Positions 25,810-35,218 of a stretch of 57,392 nt of DNA are shown piece by piece (positions within the stretch are counted from its first letter, which is position 1; the number at the start of each line of letters is the position of its first letter). This DNA is from JAZNQN01 sp045590195 (GTDB lineage: Bacteria > Bacillota > Clostridia > UMGS1883 > UMGS1540). Where the stretch lies: positions 1-57,392 of the forward strand of contig JAZNQN010000013.1 in the NCBI GenBank assembly GCA_045590195.1, given 5' to 3'. A program made the translations under genes and the position numbers. The notes beneath the pieces were generated by a model. The model worked only from the letters and a program-made list of their open reading frames with translations, made no database searches and was not told the DNA's origin.

Positions 25810-25821
25810 TCAGGTGATATA

Positions 25822-26034
25822 ATGAGTAAAAATTTTGAAAAATCTATTTCAGAGCTTGAAAAATTAGTTGCTGAAATGGAAAATGGTAACATTACCCTTG
25901 ATGAATCTATTGATAAATTTGAAAAGGGAATGCAGCTTATAAAAGAGTGCAAAGATGCTCTGCAAACAGCGAGAGGTCGCGTTGAAAAAATTCTTGAAGA
26001 TGGTAGTAGGGCGGTTTTTGAAAATGAAAATTAA
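25822..26034 (+). CDS. xseB: Exodeoxyribonuclease VII small subunit
   Basis: The protein has 70 residues, the usual length. It is a helical hairpin with FEKSISELEKLVAEMENGNITLDES and FEKGMQLIKECK, which wraps around the XseA coiled coil. It overlaps the start of ispA by 11 bases. Confidence 0.95.
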   Translation: MSKNFEKSISELEKLVAEMENGNITLDESIDKFEKGMQLIKECKDALQTARGRVEKILEDGSRAVFENEN

Positions 26035-26881
26035 ACTCACTGATGAAATTCTTGCAAAAATAGAATTTGCAGATAAATACATAAGCGAAGAAGTAACAAA
26101 AGATAACAGTGAAATTGCTAAAGCAATGGCTTACAGCGTTTTGGCTGGCGGTAAAAGAATCAGGCCTCTTCTTGCAATTTTAGCTTGTGAAGCTCTTGGT
26201 GGAAAGGCTGAAGTTGTTATTCCAATGGCGGCTGCGATTGAGGCAGTTCATTGCTATTCGCTTATTCACGATGATTTGCCCGCTATGGATGATGATGATT
26301 TCAGAAGAGGCAAACCATCAAACCATAAAGTTTTTGGCGAGGCGATGGCAATTTTGGCAGGTGATGCACTTTTAACAGAAGCATTTTCACTTATTTGTAA
26401 AGCCGAAATACCTGACACGCAAAAAGTAAAGGCAACTGAAATTTTAGCACGACGTGCAGGCAAAGATGGTATGGTGCTTGGTCAGGCTCTTGATATGAAA
26501 GGTACAGATAATCTTGAAAGCCTTCTTGAAATTTACAGGCGAAAAACAAGTGATTTACTTTGTGCCGCACTTTCGATGGGTGCACTTGCCGCAGGCGGCT
26601 CCGGTCACGAATTTGATGAATTTGGCGAAAAAATTGGCATCGCATTTCAAATAAAAGACGATATTCTCGATGTTCTAAGTACCGAGGAAGTTTTAGGGAA
26701 ACCTATTTGCAGTGACGAGAAAAACGCTAAGAAAACTTCACTTAAGTTTATATCTTTGGATGAAGCTCAGAAAATGGTTTCTTCTTTGTCTGAAGAAGGA
26801 AAAAATTCTATTGAATTTACGGGTAAAGCAGGAGATAATCTTCGTCTTCTTGCCGATTATCTTATTTTTCGCGAATATTGA
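26024..26881 (+). CDS. ispA: Polyprenyl (farnesyl) diphosphate synthase
   Basis: The protein has 285 residues from the ATG at 26024; an earlier in-frame ATG at 25955 lies deep inside xseB and lacks homology. It condenses IPP with allylic diphosphates. The first aspartate-rich motif is DDLPAMDDDDFRRG, with GGKRIRP before it, and the second is KDDILDV with SDEKNAKKT following. The two residues between the first aspartates fit the short-chain bacterial FPP synthase type. dxs, often next, is missing here. Confidence 0.94.
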   Translation: MKIKLTDEILAKIEFADKYISEEVTKDNSEIAKAMAYSVLAGGKRIRPLLAILACEALGGKAEVVIPMAAAIEAVHCYSLIHDDLPAMDDDDFRRGKPSNHKVFGEAMAILAGDALLTEAFSLICKAEIPDTQKVKATEILARRAGKDGMVLGQALDMKGTDNLESLLEIYRRKTSDLLCAALSMGALAAGGSGHEFDEFGEKIGIAFQIKDDILDVLSTEEVLGKPICSDEKNAKKTSLKFISLDEAQKMVSSLSEEGKNSIEFTGKAGDNLRLLADYLIFREY

Positions 26882-26896
26882 TTTGGAGATGGTTTT

Positions 26897-27466
26897 ATGT
26901 ATGTTTTAGGTATTAATGGAAGCCCTCATTCTGATGGCAGTACAGCATTTTTAATTGATGAAGTATTTTCTAACATTGATGATAAAGATGTAACCTGTGA
27001 AAGAATTAATGCGCAGGAAGTTTTAAGCGACCTTAAAAATCCTTTTTGTATTTGCTGTAAAGGCGATTGTGACGGAGAGTGCTATAAAGGCACAAAACTT
27101 GACGATTTGTTCGAAAAAATGCGAAAAGCCGATGTTATTTTATTTGGCTCGCCTGTGTATTTTGGTGGTCCGTCAGCTCAGCTTAAATGTATTTTTGATA
27201 AAACAAGAAAGCTCAGAAAAGAAAAAGCGCTTCTTGGAAAAATTGGTGCTGCAATTTCTGTAGGTGCAACAAAATATGGCGGACAGGAGCCTACTGTTTG
27301 TACATTACATAATCTCATGCTTGTTGAAGGCATGACCCTTATTGGCGATAGTAGTCCTTCTCTGGCAGGCCACTTTGGTATTTGTGCACAGAGAGAAGCT
27401 AAAAACGATGAATATGCCATTTTGAGATGCAAAGCTTTGGCAGAAAGAATACTTATGTATAAATAA
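26897..27466 (+). CDS. Flavodoxin-family NAD(P)H-dependent oxidoreductase
   Basis: The protein has 189 residues. GINGSPHSDGSTAFL (residues 4-18) is the FMN phosphate loop and GSPVYFGGPSAQLKCIFDK is the second flavin segment, as in the NADPH-dependent FMN reductase/iron-sulfur flavoprotein group. A cysteine cluster CICCKGDCDGEC (about 54-65) lies where relatives bind a [4Fe-4S] centre. The redox partner is unknown. GGAGATGG precedes the ATG. It lies in the run between ispA and dgt. Confidence 0.85.
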   Translation: MYVLGINGSPHSDGSTAFLIDEVFSNIDDKDVTCERINAQEVLSDLKNPFCICCKGDCDGECYKGTKLDDLFEKMRKADVILFGSPVYFGGPSAQLKCIFDKTRKLRKEKALLGKIGAAISVGATKYGGQEPTVCTLHNLMLVEGMTLIGDSSPSLAGHFGICAQREAKNDEYAILRCKALAERILMYK

Positions 27467-27486
27467 TGTGCAGATTGGAGTAAATT

Positions 27487-28485
27487 TTGACTATTCGAGA
27501 AAAAACTTACGAAATTGAAAAGCTTACTTTGTCTGACAGGGCAACTCTGTCGGAAAACACACGTGGAAGAAAACATCCCGTCGACGTGTGCGATATAAGA
27601 ACAGATTTTCAAAGAGACCGTGACAGGATTATTCATTCAAAATCCTTCCGTAGGCTTAAACATAAAACACAGGTGTTTATCACACCTGAAGGTGACCATT
27701 ATCGTACCCGCCTTACGCACACTTTGGAAGTTGCCCAAATTGCCAGAACAATAGCTCGTGCCCTTCGTCTTAACGAAGATTTAACTGAGGCTATTGCACT
27801 TGGTCACGATTTAGGCCATACACCCTTTGGGCACGCAGGCGAGAGGGCGCTCGATGAAGTTTGCTCGGGAAAATTCAGGCATAACGAACAAAGCTTCAGG
27901 CTTTGTGATAAGGTTGAAAACGGTACCGGGCTTAACCTTACTGCAGAAGTTCTTGATGGAATACTTCATCATACAGGAGAAGGCATTCCATATACTCTTG
28001 AAGGACAGATATTAAGATTTGCTGATAAAATTGCATATATAAATCATGATATTGATGATGCAATTCGAGGCGGAGTTATTAAACTTGGCGATCTTCCGCA
28101 GGATGCACTTAAAACCCTTGGCCTTTCTCATTCCGACAGAATTGAAACTCTTATTCTTGATATTATAAATAATAGTGTTGACAGTGATATAATTAAAATG
28201 AGCAGCGAAATTTCCGAAGCAATGTATGCGCTGAGAAAATATTTGTTTGCGAATGTGTATAACATCAACTCAAGTGCTAAAACCGAAGAAGGAAAAGCTG
28301 AAAATGTTATAAAAATACTTTATTCACATTTTATGAATAATAAATGTGAAGTTTCTACGGTTTCCGGCGAAGATTGTGCAGAAGAAGCTGAACGTAAAGT
28401 AATAGATTATATTGCAGGTATGACAGACAGATATGCAGTTTACGTATTTGAGAAATTGTACATACCAAAAGGCTGGAATAAATAG
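27487..28485 (+). CDS. dgt: dGTPase-like dNTP triphosphohydrolase
   Basis: The protein has 332 residues. It is an HD-domain enzyme that hydrolyses dNTPs to nucleoside and triphosphate. It shows RDRDRIIHSKSFRRLKHKTQV, RTRLTHTLEVAQIAR, the HD centre GHDLGHTPFGHAGE and later KIAYINHDIDDA. This Firmicute form regularly precedes dnaG and rpoD. The start is a TTG at 27487 with TTGGAG upstream; no ATG fits. Confidence 0.92.
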   Translation: MTIREKTYEIEKLTLSDRATLSENTRGRKHPVDVCDIRTDFQRDRDRIIHSKSFRRLKHKTQVFITPEGDHYRTRLTHTLEVAQIARTIARALRLNEDLTEAIALGHDLGHTPFGHAGERALDEVCSGKFRHNEQSFRLCDKVENGTGLNLTAEVLDGILHHTGEGIPYTLEGQILRFADKIAYINHDIDDAIRGGVIKLGDLPQDALKTLGLSHSDRIETLILDIINNSVDSDIIKMSSEISEAMYALRKYLFANVYNINSSAKTEEGKAENVIKILYSHFMNNKCEVSTVSGEDCAEEAERKVIDYIAGMTDRYAVYVFEKLYIPKGWNK

Positions 28486-28522
28486 TTTGCATAATTGGGC
28501 AAATAGCGGTTAAACTTAGATA

Positions 28523-28559
28523 AACGAAGAAAGCCTTTGTTCGTTAAAAATTAAACGAA
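28523..28559 (+). promoter_or_regulatory. Alternating repeat in the leader before dnaG
   Basis: AACGAA (28523), TTCGTT (28540) and AACGAA (28554) allow two mutually exclusive 6-bp hairpins in the 140-base gap between dgt and dnaG. No clear sigma-A promoter or T-run is seen here. Confidence 0.3.
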
Positions 28560-28625
28560 AAAAAGGAAATTCGCCGTATATGTCGAATTTTACTTTTAGA
28601 TAAATTTGATTTGGGAGAGGAGTAT

Positions 28626-30392
28626 ATGGCTGAAAAAATCCCGGAACAATTAATTCAGGAAATTATTTCTGCAAATGATTTGGGCGAAGTTGCGGCCGGT
28701 TATACAACTCTTAAGAGAAACGGCAACTCGCTTGTAGGCCTTTGCCCGTTTCATAAAGAAAAAACGCCGTCGTTTCATGTTTCAACCGACAGGCAGCTTT
28801 ATTACTGCTTTGGTTGTGGTGCCGGTGGAAATGTTGTTGGTTTTATTGAAGCAGCAGAAAATCTTGATTACGTTGAAACCATAAAGTTTTTGGCTCAGAG
28901 AGTTAATATAAATGTTGATACATCTTCGTTTTCCAAAGAAGAAAACGAAAGATACGAGCAAAAACAAAGAATTTACAAAATTAATAAAGAACTTGCAAAG
29001 TTTTACAGGTCGTGCCTTTTAGGAAATGGTGGAGAAAAAGCCCGTGAATATGTTAAAAAAAGAGGCATAACTCCCCAAATGGTAACGGTTTTTGGCCTTG
29101 GATATGCTCCGCAGTCGTGGGATAGTGCTACAAAGCATCTTTTATCACTTGGTTTCCGCAAAGAAGAACTTTTGCTTGCCGGAGTTTCAGGTAAAAGTGA
29201 AAGCGGCAGAGTTTACGATAAATTCCGCGACAGGCTTATTTTTCCTATCATAGATATTCGTTCTAATGTGTTAGGATTTGGAGGGCGAATTTTTGAAGGT
29301 GACGGGCCAAAATATTTAAACTCGCAAGACAGTATTGTTTTTAATAAAAGAAATAATCTTTTTAATTTGAATTTAGCAAAAAACAAAGCACCGAAAAACC
29401 TGATTTTAGTTGAAGGATATATGGATGTTTTGTCACTTTATCAGTATGGCGTTTGTAACTGTGTTGCTTCGCTTGGAACAGCTTTAACAGTTGAACAGGC
29501 ACGGCTGATTTCAAGATTTGTTTCTGAAGTTGTTATTTGTTATGATACCGATGGCGCGGGCCAAAAAGCAACCAAACGAGCACTTGAAGTTTTTTCGGGT
29601 ATCGATGTAAAAGTTAAAATTTTAAATCTGCCCGATGGGAAAGACCCTGACGAATTCGTCAGAAAAAATGGTGCACGCGCTTTTGAAGATGCAGCAAATA
29701 ATGCAAAATCAGTTACACAATATAAAATATTCGAGCTTGAAAATCAGTTTGATTTGAAGGATGATAACCAGAAAATAGAATTCGTAAGCCTTTCTGCAAA
29801 AGTTTTGTCAGAGGTTAAAAATTCGGTTGAGAGAGATGTGTTTATAAAGCAAATTGCTGAAAAAACCAATATTTCTACTTCTGCTATTGAAACTGAAATA
29901 AATAAGAGTGCACGCAAAAATGTAAGAGCTCAGCAGCGCGAAGAAATTAAGGAAAGTATGCATTCCTCTCGCAATAGTGGAAAAAAACAAGCTGAGAGCA
30001 AACTTATAAATGCCGAGCGAAAGCTTATTTCACTTATGATTTCAAGCAAAGGTGTTTTCGAAAAATATAAAGACATAGCTAAGGACAACTTTTTTTCCTT
30101 GAAGGCACACACGCTTATTATGGACAGGCTTACAGAGTTTAATGTTGATACGGCAATGATTATCGATAGTTTGCCAGAGGAAGAACGTCCGGCAGCGGCA
30201 GCCGCACTGTCAGCATCGCTTCACTTTGATGACGATATAAAGGCGGCTGATGAAATAGTAGGTGTTATAAAAAAAGAAAAATATAATTACTTAATTGAAC
30301 AAGCGATAAAGTCAGGTGATTTAGAGCTTATAAACAAGCTTGTAATGAACCGAGAAAAACATTTTGACGGAGGAATTATAAATGATAATTAA
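28626..30392 (+). CDS. dnaG: DNA primase
   Basis: The protein has 588 residues from the ATG at 28626, with GAGAGGAG just upstream; a TTG at 28611 overlaps that site and is rejected. The CHC2 zinc finger uses Cys40, His43, Cys61 and Cys64. The TOPRIM core has LVEGYMDVLSLYQYG and CYDTDGAGQKATKRA. A helical C-terminal domain (about 440-588) would contact the DnaB helicase. It forms the macromolecular-synthesis operon core with rpoD, 24 bases downstream. Confidence 0.97.
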   Translation: MAEKIPEQLIQEIISANDLGEVAAGYTTLKRNGNSLVGLCPFHKEKTPSFHVSTDRQLYYCFGCGAGGNVVGFIEAAENLDYVETIKFLAQRVNINVDTSSFSKEENERYEQKQRIYKINKELAKFYRSCLLGNGGEKAREYVKKRGITPQMVTVFGLGYAPQSWDSATKHLLSLGFRKEELLLAGVSGKSESGRVYDKFRDRLIFPIIDIRSNVLGFGGRIFEGDGPKYLNSQDSIVFNKRNNLFNLNLAKNKAPKNLILVEGYMDVLSLYQYGVCNCVASLGTALTVEQARLISRFVSEVVICYDTDGAGQKATKRALEVFSGIDVKVKILNLPDGKDPDEFVRKNGARAFEDAANNAKSVTQYKIFELENQFDLKDDNQKIEFVSLSAKVLSEVKNSVERDVFIKQIAEKTNISTSAIETEINKSARKNVRAQQREEIKESMHSSRNSGKKQAESKLINAERKLISLMISSKGVFEKYKDIAKDNFFSLKAHTLIMDRLTEFNVDTAMIIDSLPEEERPAAAAALSASLHFDDDIKAADEIVGVIKKEKYNYLIEQAIKSGDLELINKLVMNREKHFDGGIINDN

Positions 30393-30416
30393 CATAAGCA
30401 GAGAGGAGGGGCTGAA

Positions 30417-31493
30417 ATGAGTGATACAGTTGCTAAAAAAGCAGTAATTAAAGAACTTTTGGATAAAGGAAAAAAGAAAGGTCTTCTTACTTATAAGGAG
30501 ATTATTGAGTCGCTGGAAGAATTCGATTTAGGTCCCGATCAAATTGACAAGATATACGAAACACTTGAACAACTTGGGGTTGAAGTTGTTGGCGATATCG
30601 AGGAAGATTTGAAAGAAATTGAAATCAACGAAGAGGAAATCGACATCTCGGTTCCTGAAGGTGTTAATGTTGACGACCATGTCAGAATGTACCTTAAAGA
30701 GATTGGTAAAGTTCCGCTCCTTTCGGGCGATGAAGAAATTGAGCTTGCCAAAAAAATGAGTGAAGGTGACGAAGAGGCTAAACAACGACTTACAGAGGCG
30801 AACCTGAGATTGGTTGTTAGTATTGCTAAAAGATATGTAGGCCGTGGTATGCTTTTTCTCGACCTTATTCAGGAAGGTAATCTTGGTCTTATAAAGGCCG
30901 TTGAAAAGTTTGATTATGTTAAAGGTTATAAGTTCAGTACTTATGCAACTTGGTGGATAAGACAAGCTATTACCCGTGCTATTGCTGACCAGGCAAGAAC
31001 TATTCGTATTCCTGTTCATATGGTTGAAACTATCAATAAGCTTATCCGTGTTTCACGTCAGCTTTTGCAGGAACTTGGCCGCGATCCGCAGCCTGAAGAA
31101 ATTGCAAAAGAAATGAATATGTCCGTTGAAAAGGTAAGAGAGATTATGAAAATTGCTCAGGAGCCTGTTTCCCTTGAAACACCTATCGGCGAAGAAGAAG
31201 ATAGCCACCTTGGCGACTTTATTCCTGATGACGATGCTCCTGCACCAAGCGAACTAGCCTCTTTTATGCTTTTGAAAGAACAGCTTATGGGCGTTTTGGA
31301 TACTCTTACAGCAAGAGAGGAAAAGGTACTTCGTTTGAGATTTGGCCTTGACGATGGCAGACCCAGAACATTAGAAGAAGTTGGTAAAGTGTTTAACGTT
31401 ACAAGAGAACGTATCAGACAGATTGAAGCAAAAGCACTTCGTAAACTTCGTCATCCAAGCAGAAGTAAAAAGCTTAAAGATTTTCTTGAATAA
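30417..31493 (+). CDS. rpoD: Primary RNA polymerase sigma factor (sigma-A/RpoD)
   Basis: The protein has 358 residues. A short region 1.1-like segment (about 10-70) is followed by region 1.2 (DDHVRMYLKEIGKVPLL), region 2 (NLRLVVSIAKRYVGRGM, KFSTYATWWIRQAITRAIADQARTIR), region 3 and region 4 (VTRERIRQIEAKALRKLRHP). GGAGGGG precedes the ATG. It recognises the TTGACA/TATAAT boxes seen across this window. Its stop overlaps trmK by one base. Confidence 0.98.
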   Translation: MSDTVAKKAVIKELLDKGKKKGLLTYKEIIESLEEFDLGPDQIDKIYETLEQLGVEVVGDIEEDLKEIEINEEEIDISVPEGVNVDDHVRMYLKEIGKVPLLSGDEEIELAKKMSEGDEEAKQRLTEANLRLVVSIAKRYVGRGMLFLDLIQEGNLGLIKAVEKFDYVKGYKFSTYATWWIRQAITRAIADQARTIRIPVHMVETINKLIRVSRQLLQELGRDPQPEEIAKEMNMSVEKVREIMKIAQEPVSLETPIGEEEDSHLGDFIPDDDAPAPSELASFMLLKEQLMGVLDTLTAREEKVLRLRFGLDDGRPRTLEEVGKVFNVTRERIRQIEAKALRKLRHPSRSKKLKDFLE

Positions 31494-32167
31494 TGAACAG
31501 ATTAAAAGAGTTTATGACACCAAGGCTATATGCTATTGCTGATATGGTAGACGTTGGGGCAAGCATTATTGATGTTGGTTGTGACCACGGATATATTCCG
31601 CTTTACCTTGCAGAAGAGGGAATAATTAAAAAGGCAATTGCTTCTGATGTAAACGATGGTCCGCTTTCTTCTGCTGCTAAAAACATTGAAAAATTTGGCT
31701 TTTCACATAAGGTTTTAACTGCAAAATCAAATGGACTCTGTAATATTGACTGTGAAGGTTATGATACGATTATTATTGCAGGAATGGGCGGAATTTTGAT
31801 TTCAGAAATTCTAGAAAAGAATGTAAGAGGAAAAACTTATATTCTTCAGCCGATGACCGGTGTTGAACACCTGATGGAGTATCTTTCCGACAATGGTTTT
31901 AAAGTTGTTTCACATACGCTTGCTGAAGAAGAAAATCACATTTACAATATCATTAAGGTTGTTGACGGTGCAGAGAAAATTGAAGGTATTGGGCTTTTTC
32001 TTGGTGAAAAATTAGAGAAAAACGAACTTTATTACAAATATACTGATGTTTTGAAAAGAAAGTTTAAGAAAATTATTTTAGGGCTTTCAAGTTCAAAGTC
32101 AGACAAAAAAGATAAAATTAATGAATATAATGGGCTTCTTGAAAGCCTGGAAAGGAAACTGAAATGA
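31493..32167 (+). CDS. trmK: tRNA (adenine(22)-N1)-methyltransferase TrmK
   Basis: The protein has 224 residues. The SAM site IIDVGCDHGYIPLYL lies near residues 24-38, with IIIAGMGGILISEIL and LQPMTGVEHL later, as in the YqfN/TrmK family that methylates A22 of tRNA. rpoD-trmK order is standard for Firmicutes. The gene after trmK is usually nif3-like yqfO; here it is an esterase. Confidence 0.92.
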   Translation: MNRLKEFMTPRLYAIADMVDVGASIIDVGCDHGYIPLYLAEEGIIKKAIASDVNDGPLSSAAKNIEKFGFSHKVLTAKSNGLCNIDCEGYDTIIIAGMGGILISEILEKNVRGKTYILQPMTGVEHLMEYLSDNGFKVVSHTLAEEENHIYNIIKVVDGAEKIEGIGLFLGEKLEKNELYYKYTDVLKRKFKKIILGLSSSKSDKKDKINEYNGLLESLERKLK

Positions 32168-33180
32168 ACAGCGAATTTATCAAACCGGACCTTTGTCACG
32201 AAAAAGCTTTTGAAACCTTAAAACCTTTAATGGCTTTTGATGACAGTGTTGATTTTAAAACATATCAGGCCGATGTACGTAAAAAATATCTTGAACTTTT
32301 GGGAGATATGCCTGAAAAAGTTCCCTCAAATGTTCAAATTGAATATACTGAAGACAGAGGCAGCTTTACAGAAACAAGATTTATTTTTGATACTGAAGAA
32401 TATGCAAAAGTTCCTTGCCATCTTTGGGTTCCAAACGATGGTAAAGAAAAACACGGTGTTGTTATTTGCCTTCAAGGTCATTCTACAGGTATGCATATTT
32501 CTATGGGCCGTCCTATTTACGAAAACGATGATAAAACTATTTCCGGCGGCGACAGAGATTTTGCATTACAGATTATAAAAGAAGGCTATGCCGCTTTGGT
32601 TGTTGAGCAGAGAGCTTTTGGCGAGCGAAAAAGCGACAAAGTTGAAGGCAGTACGACTTGTCATCATCCTGCTATGGTTGCTCTTATTCTTGGCAGAACA
32701 TTTATCGGCGAAAGAGTTTGGGATATTTCCCGTGCCATTGATGCACTTGAAGCTTTTCCGCAGATAGATGCTGAAAAGGTTGCTATTATGGGCAACAGCG
32801 GCGGTGGAACGTGTTCCTTTTATGCTGCATGTTATGACGAAAGAATTAAAATTGTAATGCCTTCTTGCAGCGTATGTACATATCGTGACTCAATTGGTGC
32901 CATGTATCACTGTGCATGTAACTATATTCCTAACATTGCAAAATACTTTGATATGGGCGATTTGTCAGTTCTTATCGCTCCGAGACCTTATATTGTGGTA
33001 GCTGGTAAAGAAGATCCCATTTTCCCGATTGACGGAGTTAACGAAACCTTTGATATAATTAAAAGAATTTATAAAAAAGCAGGTGCAGAGGATAACTGCA
33101 AGCTTGTTGTCGGCGATGGCGGTCATCGTTTTTATGCATCACCTTCATGGGATGTATTCAGAAGTTTTAATGTAATTTAA
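32164..33180 (+). CDS. Alpha/beta hydrolase, acetyl(xylan) esterase-like
   Basis: The protein has 338 residues and no signal peptide. The nucleophile elbow is GNSGGG (near 206-211), the acid lies in GKEDPIFP, and the catalytic His is in GDGGHRF near the end. The N-terminal helical segment and VICLQGHSTG oxyanion region match the acetyl-xylan esterase/dienelactone hydrolase group. It overlaps trmK by 4 bases and occupies the slot normally held by the nif3-like gene. It could deacetylate imported sugars, but the substrate is not evident. Confidence 0.75.
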   Translation: MNSEFIKPDLCHEKAFETLKPLMAFDDSVDFKTYQADVRKKYLELLGDMPEKVPSNVQIEYTEDRGSFTETRFIFDTEEYAKVPCHLWVPNDGKEKHGVVICLQGHSTGMHISMGRPIYENDDKTISGGDRDFALQIIKEGYAALVVEQRAFGERKSDKVEGSTTCHHPAMVALILGRTFIGERVWDISRAIDALEAFPQIDAEKVAIMGNSGGGTCSFYAACYDERIKIVMPSCSVCTYRDSIGAMYHCACNYIPNIAKYFDMGDLSVLIAPRPYIVVAGKEDPIFPIDGVNETFDIIKRIYKKAGAEDNCKLVVGDGGHRFYASPSWDVFRSFNVI

Positions 33181-33185
33181 TATTT

Positions 33186-33215
33186 TAAAGGCTGCCAGCT
33201 TTCAGGCGGCCTTTA
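33186..33215 (+). terminator. Hairpin after the esterase gene
   Basis: An 11-bp stem with one G-T pair (33186-33196 with 33205-33215) and an 8-base loop lies between two genes. No T-run follows, so termination would be weak; it may be a processing or partial termination site. Confidence 0.5.
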
Positions 33216-33234
33216 CAAATGTATGGAGGTAAAT

Positions 33235-34332
33235 ATGTTAGAAACAGCTAAAAAAGTAATAAACAAATTTTGCATAGAAGGCGAAATAGTAGATGTTAAG
33301 CCTATTACCACAGGGCTTATTAATACAACATTTCGCGTAACCGTTAATAATGCCGGCAAAGAAATTAAATATACTTTGCAGACAATTAATAAATATGTTT
33401 TCAAAAACCCTGAAGTTGTTATGGAAAACATCGTTGCTGTAACAGAATTTTTAGGCAATAAAATAAAAGAAGAAGGCGGCGATGCAGAAAGAGAATGCCT
33501 TACTGTTATTAAAACAAAAGATGGTTTGCCATATTACCTTGATGATAATGGCGAATACTGGAGAGTTTACATATTCATTGATAAATCGTATACTGTTGAT
33601 GCTGTAAATTCCCCCGATGAATTAAGGCTTGCTGCTGAAGGTTTTGGTAAATTTCAGGCTATGCTTGCAGATTTTCCAATGGATAAGCTCAGTGAAACAA
33701 TTGTTGGGTTTCATAATACAAAATCGCGTTTTGAACAGCTTATGGCAGCAGTTGAAGAAGATGCTGTGGGAAGAGTTGCATCTGTACAGGAAGAGATTAA
33801 TTTTCTTAAAGAGAGATATGATGAAATGTGTTCTCTGGTAAAAATGACTGAAGATGGTATTCTTCCTTTGAGAGTTGTTCATAACGATACAAAGTTTAAT
33901 AATATTTTAATTGACGAAGATACTAATTTGCCACTTTGTGTAATAGATTTAGATACTGTTATGCCCGGTCTTAGCGTTATGGACTTTGGTGATGCAATCC
34001 GTTTTGCAGCAAATCACTGTGGCGAAGACGAAACTGATCCTTCAAAAATTTATATTGATATGGAACTCTATGAAGCGTTTGCGGAAGGTTTTATGTCAAA
34101 AGTAGGTAAAAGCCTTACTAAAGCCGAAATCAGATGTATGCCTCTTGGTGCAAAGGTTATTACTCTTGAGCAGACTTCAAGATTTTTAGCTGATTATATA
34201 AATGGCGATAAATACTTTAAAATCAAATATGAAAACCATAATCTTGACAGAGCTCGTTGCCAGATGCTTCTTGCAAAATCAATGGAAGAAAATATGAATA
34301 AGATGAACGAAATCATCGAAAAATACTTATAA
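33235..34332 (+). CDS. Aminoglycoside-phosphotransferase-fold sugar kinase, NahK-like
   Basis: The protein has 365 residues from the ATG at 33235, with GGAGGT upstream (an ATG at 33223 overlaps that site). GLINTTFRV is the nucleotide loop, VVHNDTKFNNILID the catalytic loop and VIDLDTVMPG the metal-binding segment. This form resembles N-acetylhexosamine 1-kinase (NahK), which phosphorylates GlcNAc/GalNAc at C1, rather than drug-resistance enzymes. It would fit the amino-sugar enzymes at 52387-56649. Confidence 0.75.
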   Translation: MLETAKKVINKFCIEGEIVDVKPITTGLINTTFRVTVNNAGKEIKYTLQTINKYVFKNPEVVMENIVAVTEFLGNKIKEEGGDAERECLTVIKTKDGLPYYLDDNGEYWRVYIFIDKSYTVDAVNSPDELRLAAEGFGKFQAMLADFPMDKLSETIVGFHNTKSRFEQLMAAVEEDAVGRVASVQEEINFLKERYDEMCSLVKMTEDGILPLRVVHNDTKFNNILIDEDTNLPLCVIDLDTVMPGLSVMDFGDAIRFAANHCGEDETDPSKIYIDMELYEAFAEGFMSKVGKSLTKAEIRCMPLGAKVITLEQTSRFLADYINGDKYFKIKYENHNLDRARCQMLLAKSMEENMNKMNEIIEKYL

Positions 34333-34351
34333 TACCTTTAGGAGAAATAAC

Positions 34352-35212
34352 TTGTATTCATTAACTGATAAAAGTACAATTGAATATTTGTGTAAAAAAT
34401 ATGATTTTCGACTAAAACACGGGCTTGGACAAAACTTTTTAAAAAGTGATGATGTTTTGTTTGAAATTGTAAAAGCGGCAGATGCTGAAAACTGTGGCAT
34501 ATTAGAAATAGGGCCGGGTTTTGGAACTTTAACTGCTGCTGTTGCCAGCGCTTCTGAGAAAGTTGTTTCAGTAGAAATTGATAAAAACCTTGAACCTGTT
34601 TTAGAAGAAACACTTGCGGGGTTTAGTAATGTTGAAGTAATTTTCGAAGATGTTATGAAAATTGACCTTGTTGAGCTTTTGAATGAAAAGTTTGACGGTA
34701 TGCCTGTTAGTGTTGCGGCAAATTTGCCTTACTATATTACAACACCTATTATTTTAAAACTTTTGGAAGATAAACTTCCGCTTAAAAACATTGTTGTAAT
34801 GGTACAAAAAGAGGTTGCAGAGCGTATTTGCGCACAGAGCGGGGGAAAGGAATATGGCGCAGTTACCGTTTCGGTTAATTACTACTGTGAACCCGAAATT
34901 GTTTGCGTAGTTCCTGCAGATATGTTTCATCCTGCGCCTAAAGTTGATTCTGCTGTAATGAAGCTCAAAGTTCGTGACGTTCCTCCAGTTGAACTGGAAG
35001 ACGAAAAACATTTTTTCTCACTTATTAAGGCTGCCTTTTCTCAAAGACGTAAAACACTTGTTAATTGCCTTGTGAGCAGTGGAAAATTCGGCTCAAAGGA
35101 AAATGTGCTAAATGCTCTTTCTGAAGCAGGAATTGACCATATGATAAGAGGAGAAAAACTTTCTATTGATGACTTTGCAAATTTATCCAATATTTTTGTA
35201 AAAAAATTGTAA
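34352..35212 (+). CDS. rsmA: 16S rRNA A1518/A1519 dimethyltransferase
   Basis: The protein has 286 residues. It methylates two adjacent adenines near the 3' end of 16S rRNA. It has KHGLGQNFL (23-31), the SAM site ILEIGPGFGTLT, and the catalytic NLPYYI. The start is a TTG at 34352 after AGGAGAAATAAC. Erm resistance methylases are relatives, but the full C-terminal domain and chromosomal context indicate RsmA/KsgA. Confidence 0.95.
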   Translation: MYSLTDKSTIEYLCKKYDFRLKHGLGQNFLKSDDVLFEIVKAADAENCGILEIGPGFGTLTAAVASASEKVVSVEIDKNLEPVLEETLAGFSNVEVIFEDVMKIDLVELLNEKFDGMPVSVAANLPYYITTPIILKLLEDKLPLKNIVVMVQKEVAERICAQSGGKEYGAVTVSVNYYCEPEIVCVVPADMFHPAPKVDSAVMKLKVRDVPPVELEDEKHFFSLIKAAFSQRRKTLVNCLVSSGKFGSKENVLNALSEAGIDHMIRGEKLSIDDFANLSNIFVKKL

Positions 35213-35218
35213 AAACAA

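Noticed and set aside
30528..31019. 163-residue minus-strand frame opposite rpoD
   Set aside because: Shadow of the highly conserved sigma factor gene.
32164..32578. 113-residue frame in another phase within the esterase gene
   Set aside because: It is a shadow of the esterase, which has a complete catalytic triad.
33235..34332. Possible aminoglycoside resistance kinase
   Set aside because: The motifs fit the NahK-like sugar kinase group and the gene lies in a housekeeping run, not on an element.
34352..35212. Possible Erm-type macrolide resistance methylase
   Set aside because: Motifs, length and chromosomal setting fit the housekeeping RsmA enzyme.
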